Position numbers and translations under genes: made by a program. Positions 39,903 through 56,972 of a stretch of DNA of 64,000 nucleotides are shown one piece after another (position 1 is the stretch's first letter; each line of letters opens with the position of its first letter). Source of the stretch: Citreimonas salinaria (GTDB lineage Bacteria; Pseudomonadota; Alphaproteobacteria; Rhodobacterales; Rhodobacteraceae). Below the pieces are notes generated by a model. It made no database searches. It saw only the letters and a program-made list of their open reading frames with translations, and was not told the DNA's origin. The stretch is taken from the NCBI RefSeq assembly GCF_900107235.1, contig NZ_FNPF01000009.1, positions 62,001 through 126,000 on the forward strand, in the 5' to 3' direction.

Positions 39903-39950
39903 GGGGCGTGCGGCGTCGCGCCAGAGGGCGCGCCGCGCGCGGGAGCGTCG

Positions 39951-40178
39951 TCAGTCCAGATATCCGCGCACGGCGTTGCGCTTCTCGCTTTCGGAATCGC
40001 CGCCGTGGATCACGGTCAGCAGCACGTTCACCTCGCGCTCGGACAGGGTGGAGAGGTCGGCCTCGGGGGCGTAGCGCGCGATGTCGTTGAGCTGACCTTG
40101 CGTCGGTGCGGCGACGGCGGCCGTTGCGGTGCCGAGCGCCGCTGCGGCGACGAGGGCGGATGCGATGATGCGTTTCAT
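39951..40178 (-). CDS. secreted one-repeat protein (shares repeat with 40894-41460)
   Basis: 75 residues from the ATG at 40178 (AGGAGA upstream). The signal peptide [20 protein letters not shown]... ends at AVAA (24). The mature 50 residues are one copy of a repeat: Q-(L/I)-x-x-(I/V), then Pro38, an acidic loop, and a helix ending in HGGDSES. The same pattern occurs three times in the 188-residue protein on the other side of tRNA-Trp. Probably periplasmic or extracellular. No known family is recognised, and I do not assign a function. Its terminator hairpin lies 49 bases downstream. Confidence 0.75.
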   Translation of the reverse strand: MKRIIASALVAAAALGTATAAVAAPTQGQLNDIARYAPEADLSTLSEREVNVLLTVIHGGDSESEKRNAVRGYLD

Positions 40179-40307
40179 GTGTGTTCTCCTGTGTTCGCCG
40201 GGCGGAATGCCCGTTGCGTGTCTTGCGAGACTGGTGCCGCCTCAACCGTGTGCGGCGGTCTGTGCGTCTCGACACAACGTCATCTGGTGGGCGCCCGGAA
40301 AAAGCAA

Positions 40308-40349
40308 AATCACAAGATGATACTGCACTGGTAACGGCATCTTGTGATT
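40308..40349. repeat. 12-bp perfect inverted repeat in an AT-rich gap
   Basis: AATCACAAGATG (40308-40319) and CATCTTGTGATT (40338-40349) are exact reverse complements with an 18-base spacer. They sit in an AT-rich patch within an otherwise very GC-rich region. It could be a long-hairpin RNA, a terminator remnant or a two-site operator. The rest of the 486-base gap 40179-40664 holds no convincing gene. Confidence 0.7.
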
Positions 40350-40664
40350 GACTTTAAACGATAAAAATTAGGGGTCGCAAAATCGCACGAATGGCTTGTT
40401 TTTCGTGGCGTTCAGGCGCTTTCCGGCGGCGCTTCGCGGCGTCGGCGGCTGCGGAACCTTGTGCACAGGCGCACGGTGGCGGTGAGTGCGCGCGCGAGCT
40501 GCCCTCTTGAAGAAGCGGCGCGGGTGCGGCGACGCGCTTCGGCCGCGGAGCCCGCCCCTTGGGGCCGAGAGGAGGCCGTCCGGACGGCCTGGCGAAAAGC
40601 GCCGCGGAAGTGGGCGAACGGGCCTTGATTTTCGGCAGGCGTTGACGTACCTCGCGTTCATCGC

Positions 40665-40740
40665 AGGGGTATAGCTCAGTTGGTAGAGCGACGGTCTCCA
40701 AAACCGTAGGTCGCGGGTTCGAGCCCTGCTGCCCCTGCCA
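40665..40740 (+). tRNA. trnW: tRNA-Trp (anticodon CCA)
   Basis: A 76-base cloverleaf with CCA encoded. Acceptor stem AGGGGTA pairs with TGCCCCT, the D-arm contains AGCTCAGTTGG, the anticodon loop is CTCCAAA (anticodon CCA, Trp), and the T-arm contains GGTTCGAG. A weak TTGATT-N17-TACCTC promoter-like pair precedes it (40625-40653). The position between tuf and secE is conserved in alphaproteobacteria. Confidence 0.97.
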
Positions 40741-40846
40741 GGTCCCGCGCGGACCAGCTGCGTGCCACCCGAAAAACGAACCTTTCTGCACATGCGGTGC
40801 GGGGGCACAGGCAAGTCTTGTGCGCAGCGAACAGCCGCGCACGAAA

Positions 40847-40872
40847 AAAGGCCGCCCCGAGGGACGGCCTTT
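40847..40872. terminator. terminator between tRNA-Trp and the three-repeat gene
   Basis: AAAGGCCG (40847-40854) pairs with CGGCCTTT (40865-40872). On the minus strand it is followed by six T residues, ending the gene at 40894-41460; on the plus strand it could also end the tRNA transcript. Confidence 0.65.
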
Positions 40873-40893
40873 CTTGGTGCCATGAAGCGGCGA

Positions 40894-41460
40894 TTACATC
40901 GCTTCGATGCTCTCGACCACCGTCATCACGCGGTCGCGGTCACCGCTTGCCAGTGCGGCGCGCAGTTCCACGGCGTCGTCTGCCGTGATGGTCGTCAGGT
41001 CGAACTCCGGCGCGATGAGGCGGATGTCGCGGATCTCGGCGTCGGTCAGCATCAGCGTCGTTTCGTCGTCGCTGTTGACGATCGCGCGGATCTTTTGCTC
41101 TGCATCGCTGGCGTCAGCCGAGCGAACGATCGACAGCGCCTGCAGAATCTGCGCATCGGTCATGGTGGCGATGTCGACGTCCGGAACGGCTGTGCGGACC
41201 TCGACCAGCTGCGCTTCGGTGAAGGTCGCGGTCACCACGGAATCGATGTTGATCAGCGCCTGCATGCGCTGCTGGCGATCGTCGAACGACCCGCCGCCGT
41301 GGGCGATGGTCACCAGTTCCTGAACGGTCTCTTCCGGCAGCAGCTCGACGTTGACGTTCGGCAGGAAGCGCTCGACTTCGGTAATCTGTGCCTCGGTCTG
41401 CGCGAACGCGCCGGTTGCCAGAACTGCGGTCAGGGCGGTGGTTGCGAAAATGCGTTTCAT
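40894..41460 (-). CDS. secreted three-repeat protein
   Basis: 188 residues from the ATG at 41460 (AAAGGA upstream). Signal peptide MKRIFATTALTAVLATGAFA, cleaved before QT. The mature part is three copies of one repeat at about 24-70, 82-128 and 140-185, with a period of 58-59 residues. Each copy has an AQ or AE, a Pro nine residues later (34, 93, 151), and a helix-acidic-helix end. The single-copy protein at 39951-40178 has the same pattern and a similar signal peptide. No family is recognised. The pair probably arose by duplication around tRNA-Trp. Confidence 0.78.
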   Translation of the reverse strand: MKRIFATTALTAVLATGAFAQTEAQITEVERFLPNVNVELLPEETVQELVTIAHGGGSFDDRQQRMQALINIDSVVTATFTEAQLVEVRTAVPDVDIATMTDAQILQALSIVRSADASDAEQKIRAIVNSDDETTLMLTDAEIRDIRLIAPEFDLTTITADDAVELRAALASGDRDRVMTVVESIEAM

Positions 41461-41818
41461 CGTAACTATCCTTTCGTTGCGTTTCAGTCGCAGCAGGCGC
41501 GCCGCCATACGACGCACCGTCTGGGAAAAGAACATACGTTGGCCGTAAGAGTTCCGAGCCGCGTGAGGGAAACATCCGCCGTCGCCTGCGGAACCCTCCG
41601 TGCTTTTCAAGCGGCCTGACAGCTCGAAACGCCCTTGTTGCGCGCGTGTGGCGGGCGCAGGGCGCGACAGGCATCCGGGCGGTCGGGTTTGCGGATCAGG
41701 GTTTCGTGAACCTCGCTCGCGTGCCTGTGATGGGCGTGCGCGCGTGGCGGCGGCCTTGCGTCCGCGCATGGGGGCGCGTAAGGGAGCGCGGAACGTTCAC
41801 GAGGAAGGCTTTCACGCG
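41461..41818. other. intergenic stretch before secE
   Basis: 358 bases between the divergent three-repeat gene and secE. It must hold both promoters, but I cannot identify a convincing sigma-70 pair; no RNA gene or reading frame is supported. Confidence 0.5.
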
Positions 41819-42016
41819 ATGGCCCGCACCAACCCGCTTCAATTTGTCCAGCAGGTCCGCGCCGAGGTGGGCAAGGTCGTCTGGCCGACCCGCCGCGAAG
41901 TGGTGCTGACCACGATCATGGTCTTCGTCATGGCGACGCTGACAGCGATCTTCTTCGCGCTGGTCGATCTTCTCATCCGGCAGGGCCTGCAGGGCGTTCT
42001 GACGATCTTCGGCTAG
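41819..42016 (+). CDS. secE: preprotein translocase subunit SecE
   Basis: 65 residues, the short single-helix form usual in alphaproteobacteria. NPLQFVQQVRAEVGKVVWPT is the amphipathic cytosolic part, and TTIMVFVMATLTAIFFALVD is the membrane helix that clamps SecY. The ATG at 41819 follows GAGGAAGG by about ten bases. It precedes nusG in the conserved secE-nusG order; 193 bases separate them. Confidence 0.95.
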   Translation: MARTNPLQFVQQVRAEVGKVVWPTRREVVLTTIMVFVMATLTAIFFALVDLLIRQGLQGVLTIFG

Positions 42017-42209
42017 ACGGCCGACGGCACTTGAACTCGTGCGGGTGCGCGGGTAATCACGCGCCACTTCGTGACGGGCGTGCAATGATTCGAGTTGCGC
42101 GCCGCTTTTTTGCTTCCCGTGCGCGCCTCCGCGCATCCGGGCAGTGCAAGACGCGAAGGCGCGACATGGAATGAACCGGCGCGGCCGGCAAGGACAAGGG
42201 TTGGGCCAG

Positions 42210-42743
42210 ATGGCGAAGCGGTGGTATTCGGTTAGCGTCCTCTCGAACTACGAGAAGAAGATCGCCGAACAGATCCGGACGGCGGTGGCCGAGCAGGGAC
42301 TCGAGGACCAGATCGACGAGGTCCTGGTGCCCACCGAAGAGGTGATCGAGGTCCGCCGCGGCAAGAAGGTCTCGTCCGAGCGCCGCTTCATGCCGGGCTA
42401 CGTGCTGGTCCACATGGAGATGTCCGACAAGGGCTACCACCTGATCAACAGCATCAACCGCGTGACCGGCTTCCTTGGTCCGCAGGGCCGCCCGATGCCG
42501 ATGCGCGACGCCGAGGTCGACGGCATCATTGGCCGCGTCCAGGAGGGCGAGGAGACGCCGCGCACGCTGATCCATTTCGAGATCGGCGAGAAGGTCAAGG
42601 TCACCGACGGCCCGTTCGAGGGCTTCGACGGCACGGTCGAGGGCGTGGACGACGACAACCAGCGCCTGCGCGTCGCGGTGTCGATCTTCGGCCGGGAAAC
42701 CCCGGTCGAACTGGAATTCACCCAGGTCTCGAAAGAGGGCTGA
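42210..42743 (+). CDS. nusG: transcription elongation/antitermination factor NusG
   Basis: 177 residues, starting MAKRWYSVSVLSNYEKKIAE. NGN domain with RRFMPGYVLVHMEM, then the KOW domain with GEKVKVTDGPFEGFDG. NusG binds RNA polymerase and couples it to Rho or the ribosome. It follows secE and precedes rplK by 121 bases, a gap that contains a GC hairpin (42824-42845) without a T run. Confidence 0.97.
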   Translation: MAKRWYSVSVLSNYEKKIAEQIRTAVAEQGLEDQIDEVLVPTEEVIEVRRGKKVSSERRFMPGYVLVHMEMSDKGYHLINSINRVTGFLGPQGRPMPMRDAEVDGIIGRVQEGEETPRTLIHFEIGEKVKVTDGPFEGFDGTVEGVDDDNQRLRVAVSIFGRETPVELEFTQVSKEG

Positions 42744-42864
42744 GGGAAGGTGGGCGTTCGCGCCCGCATCATCCGTGGGAGGCGAGGGCATCGCGATGTC
42801 CGGACCTGACCGCGCAACGAAACGCCCCGCGACGCGTCACGGGGCCGGTTGAAAGGAAGAGCCG

Positions 42865-43317
42865 ATGGCCAAGAAGCTCGCCGGCAAGATGAAGCTGCAG
42901 ATCCCTGCAGGCAAGGCAAACCCGAGCCCGCCCGTGGGCCCCGCACTGGGTCAGCGCGGCATCAACATCATGGAATTCTGCAAGGCGTTCAACGCCAAGA
43001 CGCAGGAGATGGAACCTGGTGCTCCGTGCCCGACGGAGATCACGTATTACCAGGACAAGTCCTTCACCATGGACATCAAGACGCCGCCGGCGTCGTACTA
43101 CCTGAAAAAGGCCGCCGGCCTGAAGCCCGTGGGCAAGCGCAACCGTCCCCGCGGTGCCGTCCTGCCGGGCCGCGAGACGATCGCTACCGTCACCACCAAG
43201 CAGGTGCGCGAGATCGCCGAAGCCAAGATGCGCGACCTTTCGGCGACCGATGTCGAGCAGGCGATGAAGATCATCCTCGGCTCGGCGAAGTCGATGGGTA
43301 TCGAGGTGAAGGGGTAA
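42865..43317 (+). CDS. rplK: 50S ribosomal protein L11
   Basis: 150 residues, several longer than the common 141 because of an insertion after [17 protein letters not shown], a feature of Rhodobacterales L11. The N-terminal [20 protein letters not shown] and C-terminal rRNA-binding [11 protein letters not shown] are clear. Ribosomal stalk base protein. rplA follows after four bases. Confidence 0.97.
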   Translation: MAKKLAGKMKLQIPAGKANPSPPVGPALGQRGINIMEFCKAFNAKTQEMEPGAPCPTEITYYQDKSFTMDIKTPPASYYLKKAAGLKPVGKRNRPRGAVLPGRETIATVTTKQVREIAEAKMRDLSATDVEQAMKIILGSAKSMGIEVKG

Positions 43318-43321
43318 GATC

Positions 43322-44026
43322 ATGGCGAAACTCGGAAAACGCGCCCGCGCGGCCCGCGAAGCCTTTGCCGGCAAGGAAAACCTCTCCGTCGAGGAAGCGA
43401 TCAGCCTGATCAAGCAGGTCGCCGGTGCGACGAAGTTCGACGAGACCGTCGAGATCGCGATGAACCTGGGCGTCGACCCGCGCCACGCCGACCAGATGGT
43501 CCGCGGCGTCGTCGGCCTGCCCAACGGCACCGGCAAGACGATGCGCGTTGCGGTCTTCGCCCGCGGCGCGAAGGCTGACGAAGCCAAGGAAGCCGGGGCC
43601 GAAATCGTCGGCGCCGAGGACCTGATGGAGACGATCCAGAACGGCACGATCGAGTTCGATCGCTGCATCGCGACGCCGGACATGATGCCGATCGTCGGCC
43701 GCCTGGGCAAGATCCTGGGTCCGCGCAACCTGATGCCGAACCCCAAGGTCGGCACGGTGACGATGGACGTGGCCCAGGCGGTCAAGGATGCCAAGGGCGG
43801 CCAGGTGCAGTTCAAGGCCGAGAAGGCCGGTGTCGTGCACGCGGGCGTCGGCAAGGCGTCGTTCGACGAGGCCAAGCTGGCCGAGAACATCCGCGCCTTC
43901 GTGGCCGCGGTCTCGGCCGCCAAGCCCGCCGGTGCCAAAGGCACCTACATGAAGAAGATCGCCCTCAGCTCGACCATGAGCCCGGGCGTGACCGTCGACG
44001 TCAACAGCGCGACCGGCGCGGCCTGA
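43322..44026 (+). CDS. rplA: 50S ribosomal protein L1
   Basis: 234 residues. The L1 stalk protein with [27 protein letters not shown] and the conserved [20 protein letters not shown]. It also represses its own operon by binding the mRNA in many bacteria. A strong terminator follows, and the usual next genes (rplJ-rplL) are displaced by a helicase gene. Confidence 0.97.
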   Translation: MAKLGKRARAAREAFAGKENLSVEEAISLIKQVAGATKFDETVEIAMNLGVDPRHADQMVRGVVGLPNGTGKTMRVAVFARGAKADEAKEAGAEIVGAEDLMETIQNGTIEFDRCIATPDMMPIVGRLGKILGPRNLMPNPKVGTVTMDVAQAVKDAKGGQVQFKAEKAGVVHAGVGKASFDEAKLAENIRAFVAAVSAAKPAGAKGTYMKKIALSSTMSPGVTVDVNSATGAA

Positions 44027-44047
44027 CGTAGGCGACATGAGATGACG

Positions 44048-44077
44048 AAGGGCGGGCCGACCGGTCCGCCCTTTTTC
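44048..44077 (+). terminator. intrinsic terminator after rplKA
   Basis: Stem 44048-44058 with 44063-44073 (one G-T pair) and four-base loop, followed by a run of T, 22 bases after the rplA stop. It separates rplKA from the helicase gene. Confidence 0.8.
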
Positions 44078-44287
44078 GTTGGCGGCTTCGGTTCTCGGCG
44101 GCGCCCGAAGGCCCAAATTCCGACCCGCGCCGCGACGTCACACATGCGCGCGCCGGCTGCAGCCTGCCGGTCCGCGATGTTTTTCCCCGTATACACGCGC
44201 CCGCCGTTGCGTTACGCGGCATCCTTTCCCACCTGTCCCAAAGACAGCCCGTGCCGCGGCGCGGGCACCACCAGATCGGTTTTTCGA

Positions 44288-46603
44288 ATGATTGCTTCCC
44301 TGTCCCAAGCGCTGTCCGAGCGTGGCTACGATACCCTGACCGCGGTGCAGGAGGCCGTGACCGACCCTGCGCTGAACGACGCGGACCTGCTTGTCTCGGC
44401 GCAGACCGGCTCGGGCAAGACCGTGGGCTTCGGCCTTGCGATCGGCCACACGCTGCTGGGCGACGCCGACACGCTGGGGCCCGCCGCGGCACCGCTGGCG
44501 CTGATCGTGGCGCCCACGCGCGAGCTGGCCTTCCAGGTCACGCGCGAGCTCAACTGGCTCTACGCCAAGGCCGAGGCGCGGGTGACCTCCTGCGTGGGCG
44601 GGATGGACATGCGCGACGAACGCCGGGCGCTGGAGCGCGGGGCGCACATCGTCGTGGGCACGCCGGGCCGGCTGGTCGACCACATCAAGCGCGGCTCGCT
44701 GGACATGAGCGGACTGCGGGCGATCGTGCTGGACGAGGCCGACGAGATGCTGGACCTCGGGTTCCGCGAGGATTTGGAATTCATGCTGGGCGAGGCGCCG
44801 GTGGATCGCCGGACGCTGATGTTCTCGGCCACGGTGCCGCCGATGATCGTGACGCTGGCGCAGCACTACCAGCGCGATGCGGTGCGGGTCACCACGCTGT
44901 CCGAACGCAGCCAGCACGCCGACATCACCTACCAGGCGCTGCGGGTGGCGCAGCAGGACGCCGAAAACGCGATCATCAACGTGCTGCGCTACCACGAGGC
45001 GCAGAACGCCATCGTCTTCGCCAACACACGCGCCACGGTAAACCGGCTGACCGCGCGTTTCGCCAACCGCGGCTTCGCCGTCGTCGCGCTATCGGGCGAG
45101 CTGAGCCAGGCCGAGCGGACGCACGCCCTTCAGGCGATGCGCGACGGCCGCGCGCGGGTCTGCGTGGCCACCGACGTGGCGGCGCGGGGCATCGACCTGC
45201 CGAACCTGGAACTGGTGATCCACGCGGAACTGCCGTCGAACGCCGAAGGTCTGTTGCACCGCTCGGGCCGGACCGGCCGGGCGGGCCGCAAGGGGATCTC
45301 GGCGCTGGTCGTGCCGCCCAAGGCCGTGAACCGGGCCGAGCGGCTGCTGCGCAGCGCGCGGGTGACCGCCGAATGGACCACCGCACCCGACGCTGACGAG
45401 ATCCTGCGCCGCGACGAGGAACGCCTGCTGGCCGATCCCGTCTGGTCGCAGGAGATCTCCGAGGTGGAGGCGTCCTTTGCCGAGAAGCTGACCGCGCAGC
45501 ACGCGCCAGAGGTGATCGCCGCGGCCTACCTGCGGCTCTACCGCGAGCGTCATTCCGCGCCCGAGGAGCTGGTGTCGCCGGATACCCGCGCGCCGGCGAA
45601 GGAACGCACGCCCTTCGGTCCCAGCACGTGGTTCTCGCTGTCGGTCGGTCGCGACGACCGGGCCGAGGCGCGCTGGCTGCTGCCGCTGCTGTGCCGCGCC
45701 GGCGGACTGGACAAGGATCACATCGGCGCGATCAGGGTGCAGCAATCCGAGACGCACGTGGAAGTGGCGGATGCGGGCGTTCCGGGCTTCCTGTCTTCGC
45801 TGGGCACCGGTGGCGAGCTCGAGAAGGGCGTGACCGCGCGCAAGATGGACGGCGCGCCGGATGCGGGATCGAAACCGCCTGCGAAACGGCGCGAAACTGC
45901 GCCGAAACCGCCGCGCAAACCGGCTGCTCTGAAGCCGCGCGAGGCAGACGATCGGCCCGGATACCAAGCCGCGACTGCGCCCGAGGCGAGGCCGGAACCA
46001 ACCGCCCCGAAGGCCGAGCCGTCGGTATCGGAGCCTGCACAGCGCGCCGCGCCTGCGCCAACGTCCGGGCGCGATGGCGGCGATGACGCGAAGCCGCGAG
46101 AGGCGAGAAAGCCCGCGGCTGCCCGTCCGCCGCGTGACGATGCGGGCAAGCCCGCGAAGCGGTCGTACGGCGAGCGGAACGCGGACGATCGTCCGGCCGG
46201 CAAGCGCTACGGCGAGAAGTCCGACGGCCCGCGGCCTGCTGGCGGCAAGTCCGGTGGCTACAAGGGCGCCGGATCGCGGCCGGGCACCCCCGAACGCGGC
46301 GAGCGGACCGCCCGCCCCGAGCGCAAGGAGTGGGCCGGTCGTCCCGAGAGGGCAGAGCGCGCCGAGCGTCCTGCTGCGCCGCGCGCCGACGCATCGGACA
46401 CGTCCAAGCGCTTCGTGCCGCCGCGCCAGGGCGCCGGGGGCAAGCCCGGTGGCAAACCGGCAGGCAAGCCCGGTGCGCGACCCGGCGGCAAGCCCGGGGC
46501 GAAGTTCGGTGGCAAGCCGGGCGCCAAGTTCGGTGCCAAGTCCGGTCCAGGGGCAGGGGGCAAGCGCCCCGGCGGCGCGCAGCCGCCGCGCCGCAAGCCC
46601 TGA
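44288..46603 (+). CDS. DEAD-box RNA helicase with long basic C-terminal tail
   Basis: 771 residues from the ATG at 44288. The start is taken where the helicase sequence begins (MIASLSQALSERGYDTLT, Q motif); the Shine-Dalgarno is weak. Motif I AQTGSGKT (38-45), DEAD box VLDEADEM, SAT, and HRSGRTGRAGRKG are present. A DbpA/CsdA-like RNA-binding domain follows (about 455-540), then some 220 residues of low-complexity Pro/Lys/Arg/Gly sequence ending in repeated KPGG, KPGA and KFGG units. Probably acts in ribosome assembly or cold adaptation. It sits between rplA and rplJ, breaking the usual ribosomal string. Confidence 0.9.
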   Translation: MIASLSQALSERGYDTLTAVQEAVTDPALNDADLLVSAQTGSGKTVGFGLAIGHTLLGDADTLGPAAAPLALIVAPTRELAFQVTRELNWLYAKAEARVTSCVGGMDMRDERRALERGAHIVVGTPGRLVDHIKRGSLDMSGLRAIVLDEADEMLDLGFREDLEFMLGEAPVDRRTLMFSATVPPMIVTLAQHYQRDAVRVTTLSERSQHADITYQALRVAQQDAENAIINVLRYHEAQNAIVFANTRATVNRLTARFANRGFAVVALSGELSQAERTHALQAMRDGRARVCVATDVAARGIDLPNLELVIHAELPSNAEGLLHRSGRTGRAGRKGISALVVPPKAVNRAERLLRSARVTAEWTTAPDADEILRRDEERLLADPVWSQEISEVEASFAEKLTAQHAPEVIAAAYLRLYRERHSAPEELVSPDTRAPAKERTPFGPSTWFSLSVGRDDRAEARWLLPLLCRAGGLDKDHIGAIRVQQSETHVEVADAGVPGFLSSLGTGGELEKGVTARKMDGAPDAGSKPPAKRRETAPKPPRKPAALKPREADDRPGYQAATAPEARPEPTAPKAEPSVSEPAQRAAPAPTSGRDGGDDAKPREARKPAAARPPRDDAGKPAKRSYGERNADDRPAGKRYGEKSDGPRPAGGKSGGYKGAGSRPGTPERGERTARPERKEWAGRPERAERAERPAAPRADASDTSKRFVPPRQGAGGKPGGKPAGKPGARPGGKPGAKFGGKPGAKFGAKSGPGAGGKRPGGAQPPRRKP

Positions 46604-46784
46604 ACCCGGCCTGCATCCCGATGCGCGCGGCCGGGCCCCTTGCGGCGCGGGACCGCGCGCATCGGGCTTTTCTGCGATTGCACGAAAACCGGTCAGGGGG
46701 ATGGGCAGACGCTCCGCGCGGTGCTATCTTTTCGCCGCAGCGTCAGGCCCGACCACGCGGGTGCGGTTTCCGCACCGCCGGGCC

Positions 46785-46813
46785 TTGGCAAGACCTTTCA
46801 AACCGGTTACGCC
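46785..46813 (+). promoter_or_regulatory. putative promoter of rplJ-rplL-rpoBC
   Basis: TTGGCA (46785-46790) and TACGCC (46808-46813) with 17 bases between. It would give a leader of about 220 bases before rplJ. A promoter here is needed because terminators and a foreign gene separate rplJ from rplKA. Confidence 0.45.
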
Positions 46814-46818
46814 GTCCG

Positions 46819-47043
46819 GACGGTGGCCCGCGCGATTCGTGCGGGCCGTCGTTTCGTCCGAGACGGTGGGCTGACTGCTTTCGCAATCGTTAAGTCCTGC
46901 CCGAGACGGGAAGAGACATCTTTTCCGGCGCCGCGCGCGGCCCGGCTGGTGATGTGACGACCCGATCGGACCTTGTGGCATGGCGCTTGCGCCTTGCCGG
47001 AACGAGCCGGAGGGGTCGCCCCTCCATCAACTGGAGTGAAACT
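46819..47043 (+). promoter_or_regulatory. rplJ leader, probable L10 autoregulatory RNA
   Basis: A long leader before rplJ. It starts with a hairpin (GGCCCGC 46825-46831 with GCGGGCC 46841-46847, followed by GTTTCG). L10-L12 complexes bind such leaders to repress translation in many bacteria; here the location and length suit it, but I cannot identify the kink-turn site with certainty. Confidence 0.4.
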
Positions 47044-47562
47044 GTGGATAGAGCCCAGAAAGAGAAAGTGGTCGAGGAACTCGGCCAGATCTTCGAAAGC
47101 TCTGGCGTCGTGGTGGTAGCCCGCTACGAAGGTCTCACGGTTGCCGAGATGCAGGACCTGCGGGGGCGCGCCCGCGCCGCCGAAACGTCGGTCCGCGTCG
47201 CCAAGAACAGGCTCGCCAAGATCGCCGTCGACGGCACGCAATGCGAAAGCCTTGCGCCGCTGCTCGAGGGCATGACCGTTCTCACCTATTCCGAAGACCC
47301 CGTGGCAGCCGCCAAGGTGGTCGAGGATTTCGCCAAGACGAACGCAAAGTTCCAGATCCTTGGCGGGAACATGGGGGGATCGGCCCTGGACCGGGCCGGT
47401 GTCGAGGCCGTGTCGAAGATGCCGTCGCGCGAGGAGCTCATCGCTTCGATCGTCGGCGCCATCGGCGCACCCGCTTCGAACATCGCCGGTGCGATTGGCG
47501 CACCTGCATCGAACATCGCTTCGATCCTCTCGACCATCGAGGAAAAGGCCGAAGCGGCTTAA
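47044..47562 (+). CDS. rplJ: 50S ribosomal protein L10
   Basis: 172 residues from a GTG at 47044 (GGAGTG upstream) giving [32 protein letters not shown] and [12 protein letters not shown] identify L10, which anchors the L7/L12 stalk. The C-terminal L12-binding helix region carries a tandem copy of an 11-residue segment ([11 protein letters not shown] twice). rplL follows after 75 bases. Confidence 0.97.
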   Translation: MDRAQKEKVVEELGQIFESSGVVVVARYEGLTVAEMQDLRGRARAAETSVRVAKNRLAKIAVDGTQCESLAPLLEGMTVLTYSEDPVAAAKVVEDFAKTNAKFQILGGNMGGSALDRAGVEAVSKMPSREELIASIVGAIGAPASNIAGAIGAPASNIASILSTIEEKAEAA

Positions 47563-47637
47563 GGCACCCGATCTGATCTACGTGGGGTTGAATCCCCGAC
47601 GTTGGAACACATCTCATCATACGGAAAGAGTCTCAAA

Positions 47638-48021
47638 ATGGCTGATCTCAAAGCACTTGCCGAGCAAATCGTGAACCTCACGCTGCTCGAAGCGCAGGAA
47701 CTGAAAACCATCCTCAAGGACGAGTACGGCATCGAGCCCGCAGCAGGCGGCGCGGTCATGATGGCCGGTCCCGCAGGCGGCGACGCCGGTGGCGAAGCTG
47801 CCGAGGAGCAGACCGAGTTCGACGTGATCCTCAAGTCGGCCGGCGACAAGAAGATCAACGTGATCAAGGAAGTCCGCGGCATCACCGGTCTTGGCCTGAA
47901 GGAAGCCAAGGAACTGGTCGAAGCCGGTGGCAAGGCCGTCAAGGAGCAGGTCTCCAAGGACGAAGCCGAGGAAATCAAGAAGAAGCTCGAAGAGGCAGGC
48001 GCCGAAGTCGAGCTCAAGTAA
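47638..48021 (+). CDS. rplL: 50S ribosomal protein L7/L12
   Basis: 127 residues. N-terminal dimerisation part [19 protein letters not shown], an Ala/Gly hinge, and the C-terminal domain [20 protein letters not shown] that recruits translation GTPases. Followed by rpoB after about 250 bases containing a GC hairpin. Confidence 0.97.
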   Translation: MADLKALAEQIVNLTLLEAQELKTILKDEYGIEPAAGGAVMMAGPAGGDAGGEAAEEQTEFDVILKSAGDKKINVIKEVRGITGLGLKEAKELVEAGGKAVKEQVSKDEAEEIKKKLEEAGAEVELK

Positions 48022-48029
48022 TCGGTTCC

Positions 48030-48050
48030 GGGGTGGCGTCGCGCCGCCCC
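48030..48050 (+). promoter_or_regulatory. hairpin between rplL and rpoB
   Basis: A 9-bp GC stem (48030-48038 with 48042-48050) and a three-base loop, nine bases after the rplL stop, with no T run. It sits where other bacteria have an attenuator or RNase III site between the ribosomal and polymerase genes; the rest of the 251-base gap shows nothing more. Confidence 0.45.
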
Positions 48051-48272
48051 GAGAGCGCGCTTGCAAGGCTGGATCGGGTGATTTCCCGGTCCAGCCGAAC
48101 CTGTCTTGGCAAGCCCGTGCGCGGGTTTCCCTGGACGAGGTTCCAGATCGGGAGGCGGCCGGTGGGACGGCAGCCAGGCATGGATCGGATCAACGTCGTC
48201 TTTGATGGGCGCGCGGCCGGAGCCCGACGGCACGCGGCGCCCAGACAGAGAACGTGAAAGGGTGCACCACTC

Positions 48273-52415
<4,143 letters not shown>

Positions 52416-52417
52416 TC

Positions 52418-52467
52418 CCGAAATCCTTCAAGGATTTCGGTCCGGTTCCCTCGCAGGGGACCGGACC
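52418..52467 (+). promoter_or_regulatory. two adjacent hairpins between rpoB and rpoC
   Basis: CCGAAATCCT (52418-52427) with AGGATTTCGG (52431-52440), then GGTCCGGTTCCC (52439-52450) with its complement 52456-52467 (one G-T pair). The hairpins share two bases. No T run follows, so they are more likely processing or stability elements than terminators. Confidence 0.6.
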
Positions 52468-52510
52468 CCGCCAAGCCTTCCCCGCACCCTCTGCCCACTG
52501 AGGACACAGA

Positions 52511-56746
<4,236 letters not shown>

Positions 56747-56787
56747 TCCGCGCGGCGCCTTCGGGCGCCGGGCTGTGCAACGGGAAG

Positions 56788-56822
56788 ATGACCGGACTCC
56801 GCAAGGGTCCGGTCATTTTTTT
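56788..56822 (+). terminator. intrinsic terminator after rpoC
   Basis: A 12-bp stem (56788-56799 with 56805-56116 in the opposing arm, ending at 56816) with one G-T pair, a five-base loop and seven T residues. This is the clearest terminator in the window. Confidence 0.9.
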
Positions 56823-56972
56823 GGTGATTCCGTTCATGCGGCGAAGGGGCAGGGGCTGTGCCCCGTCTTGCTCCTGCGGAGCACTCATCCCCGCGACAAT
56901 CATGCCAGAAGGAAATCTCTGATCTGCCACGGCTTCTTGCGGATGGCGGGGCTGTCGGCGCCCTGCTAGACC

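Noticed and set aside
40354-40842. Open frame antisense across tRNA-Trp
   Set aside because: It would translate the tRNA gene; no ribosome site and no recognisable protein.
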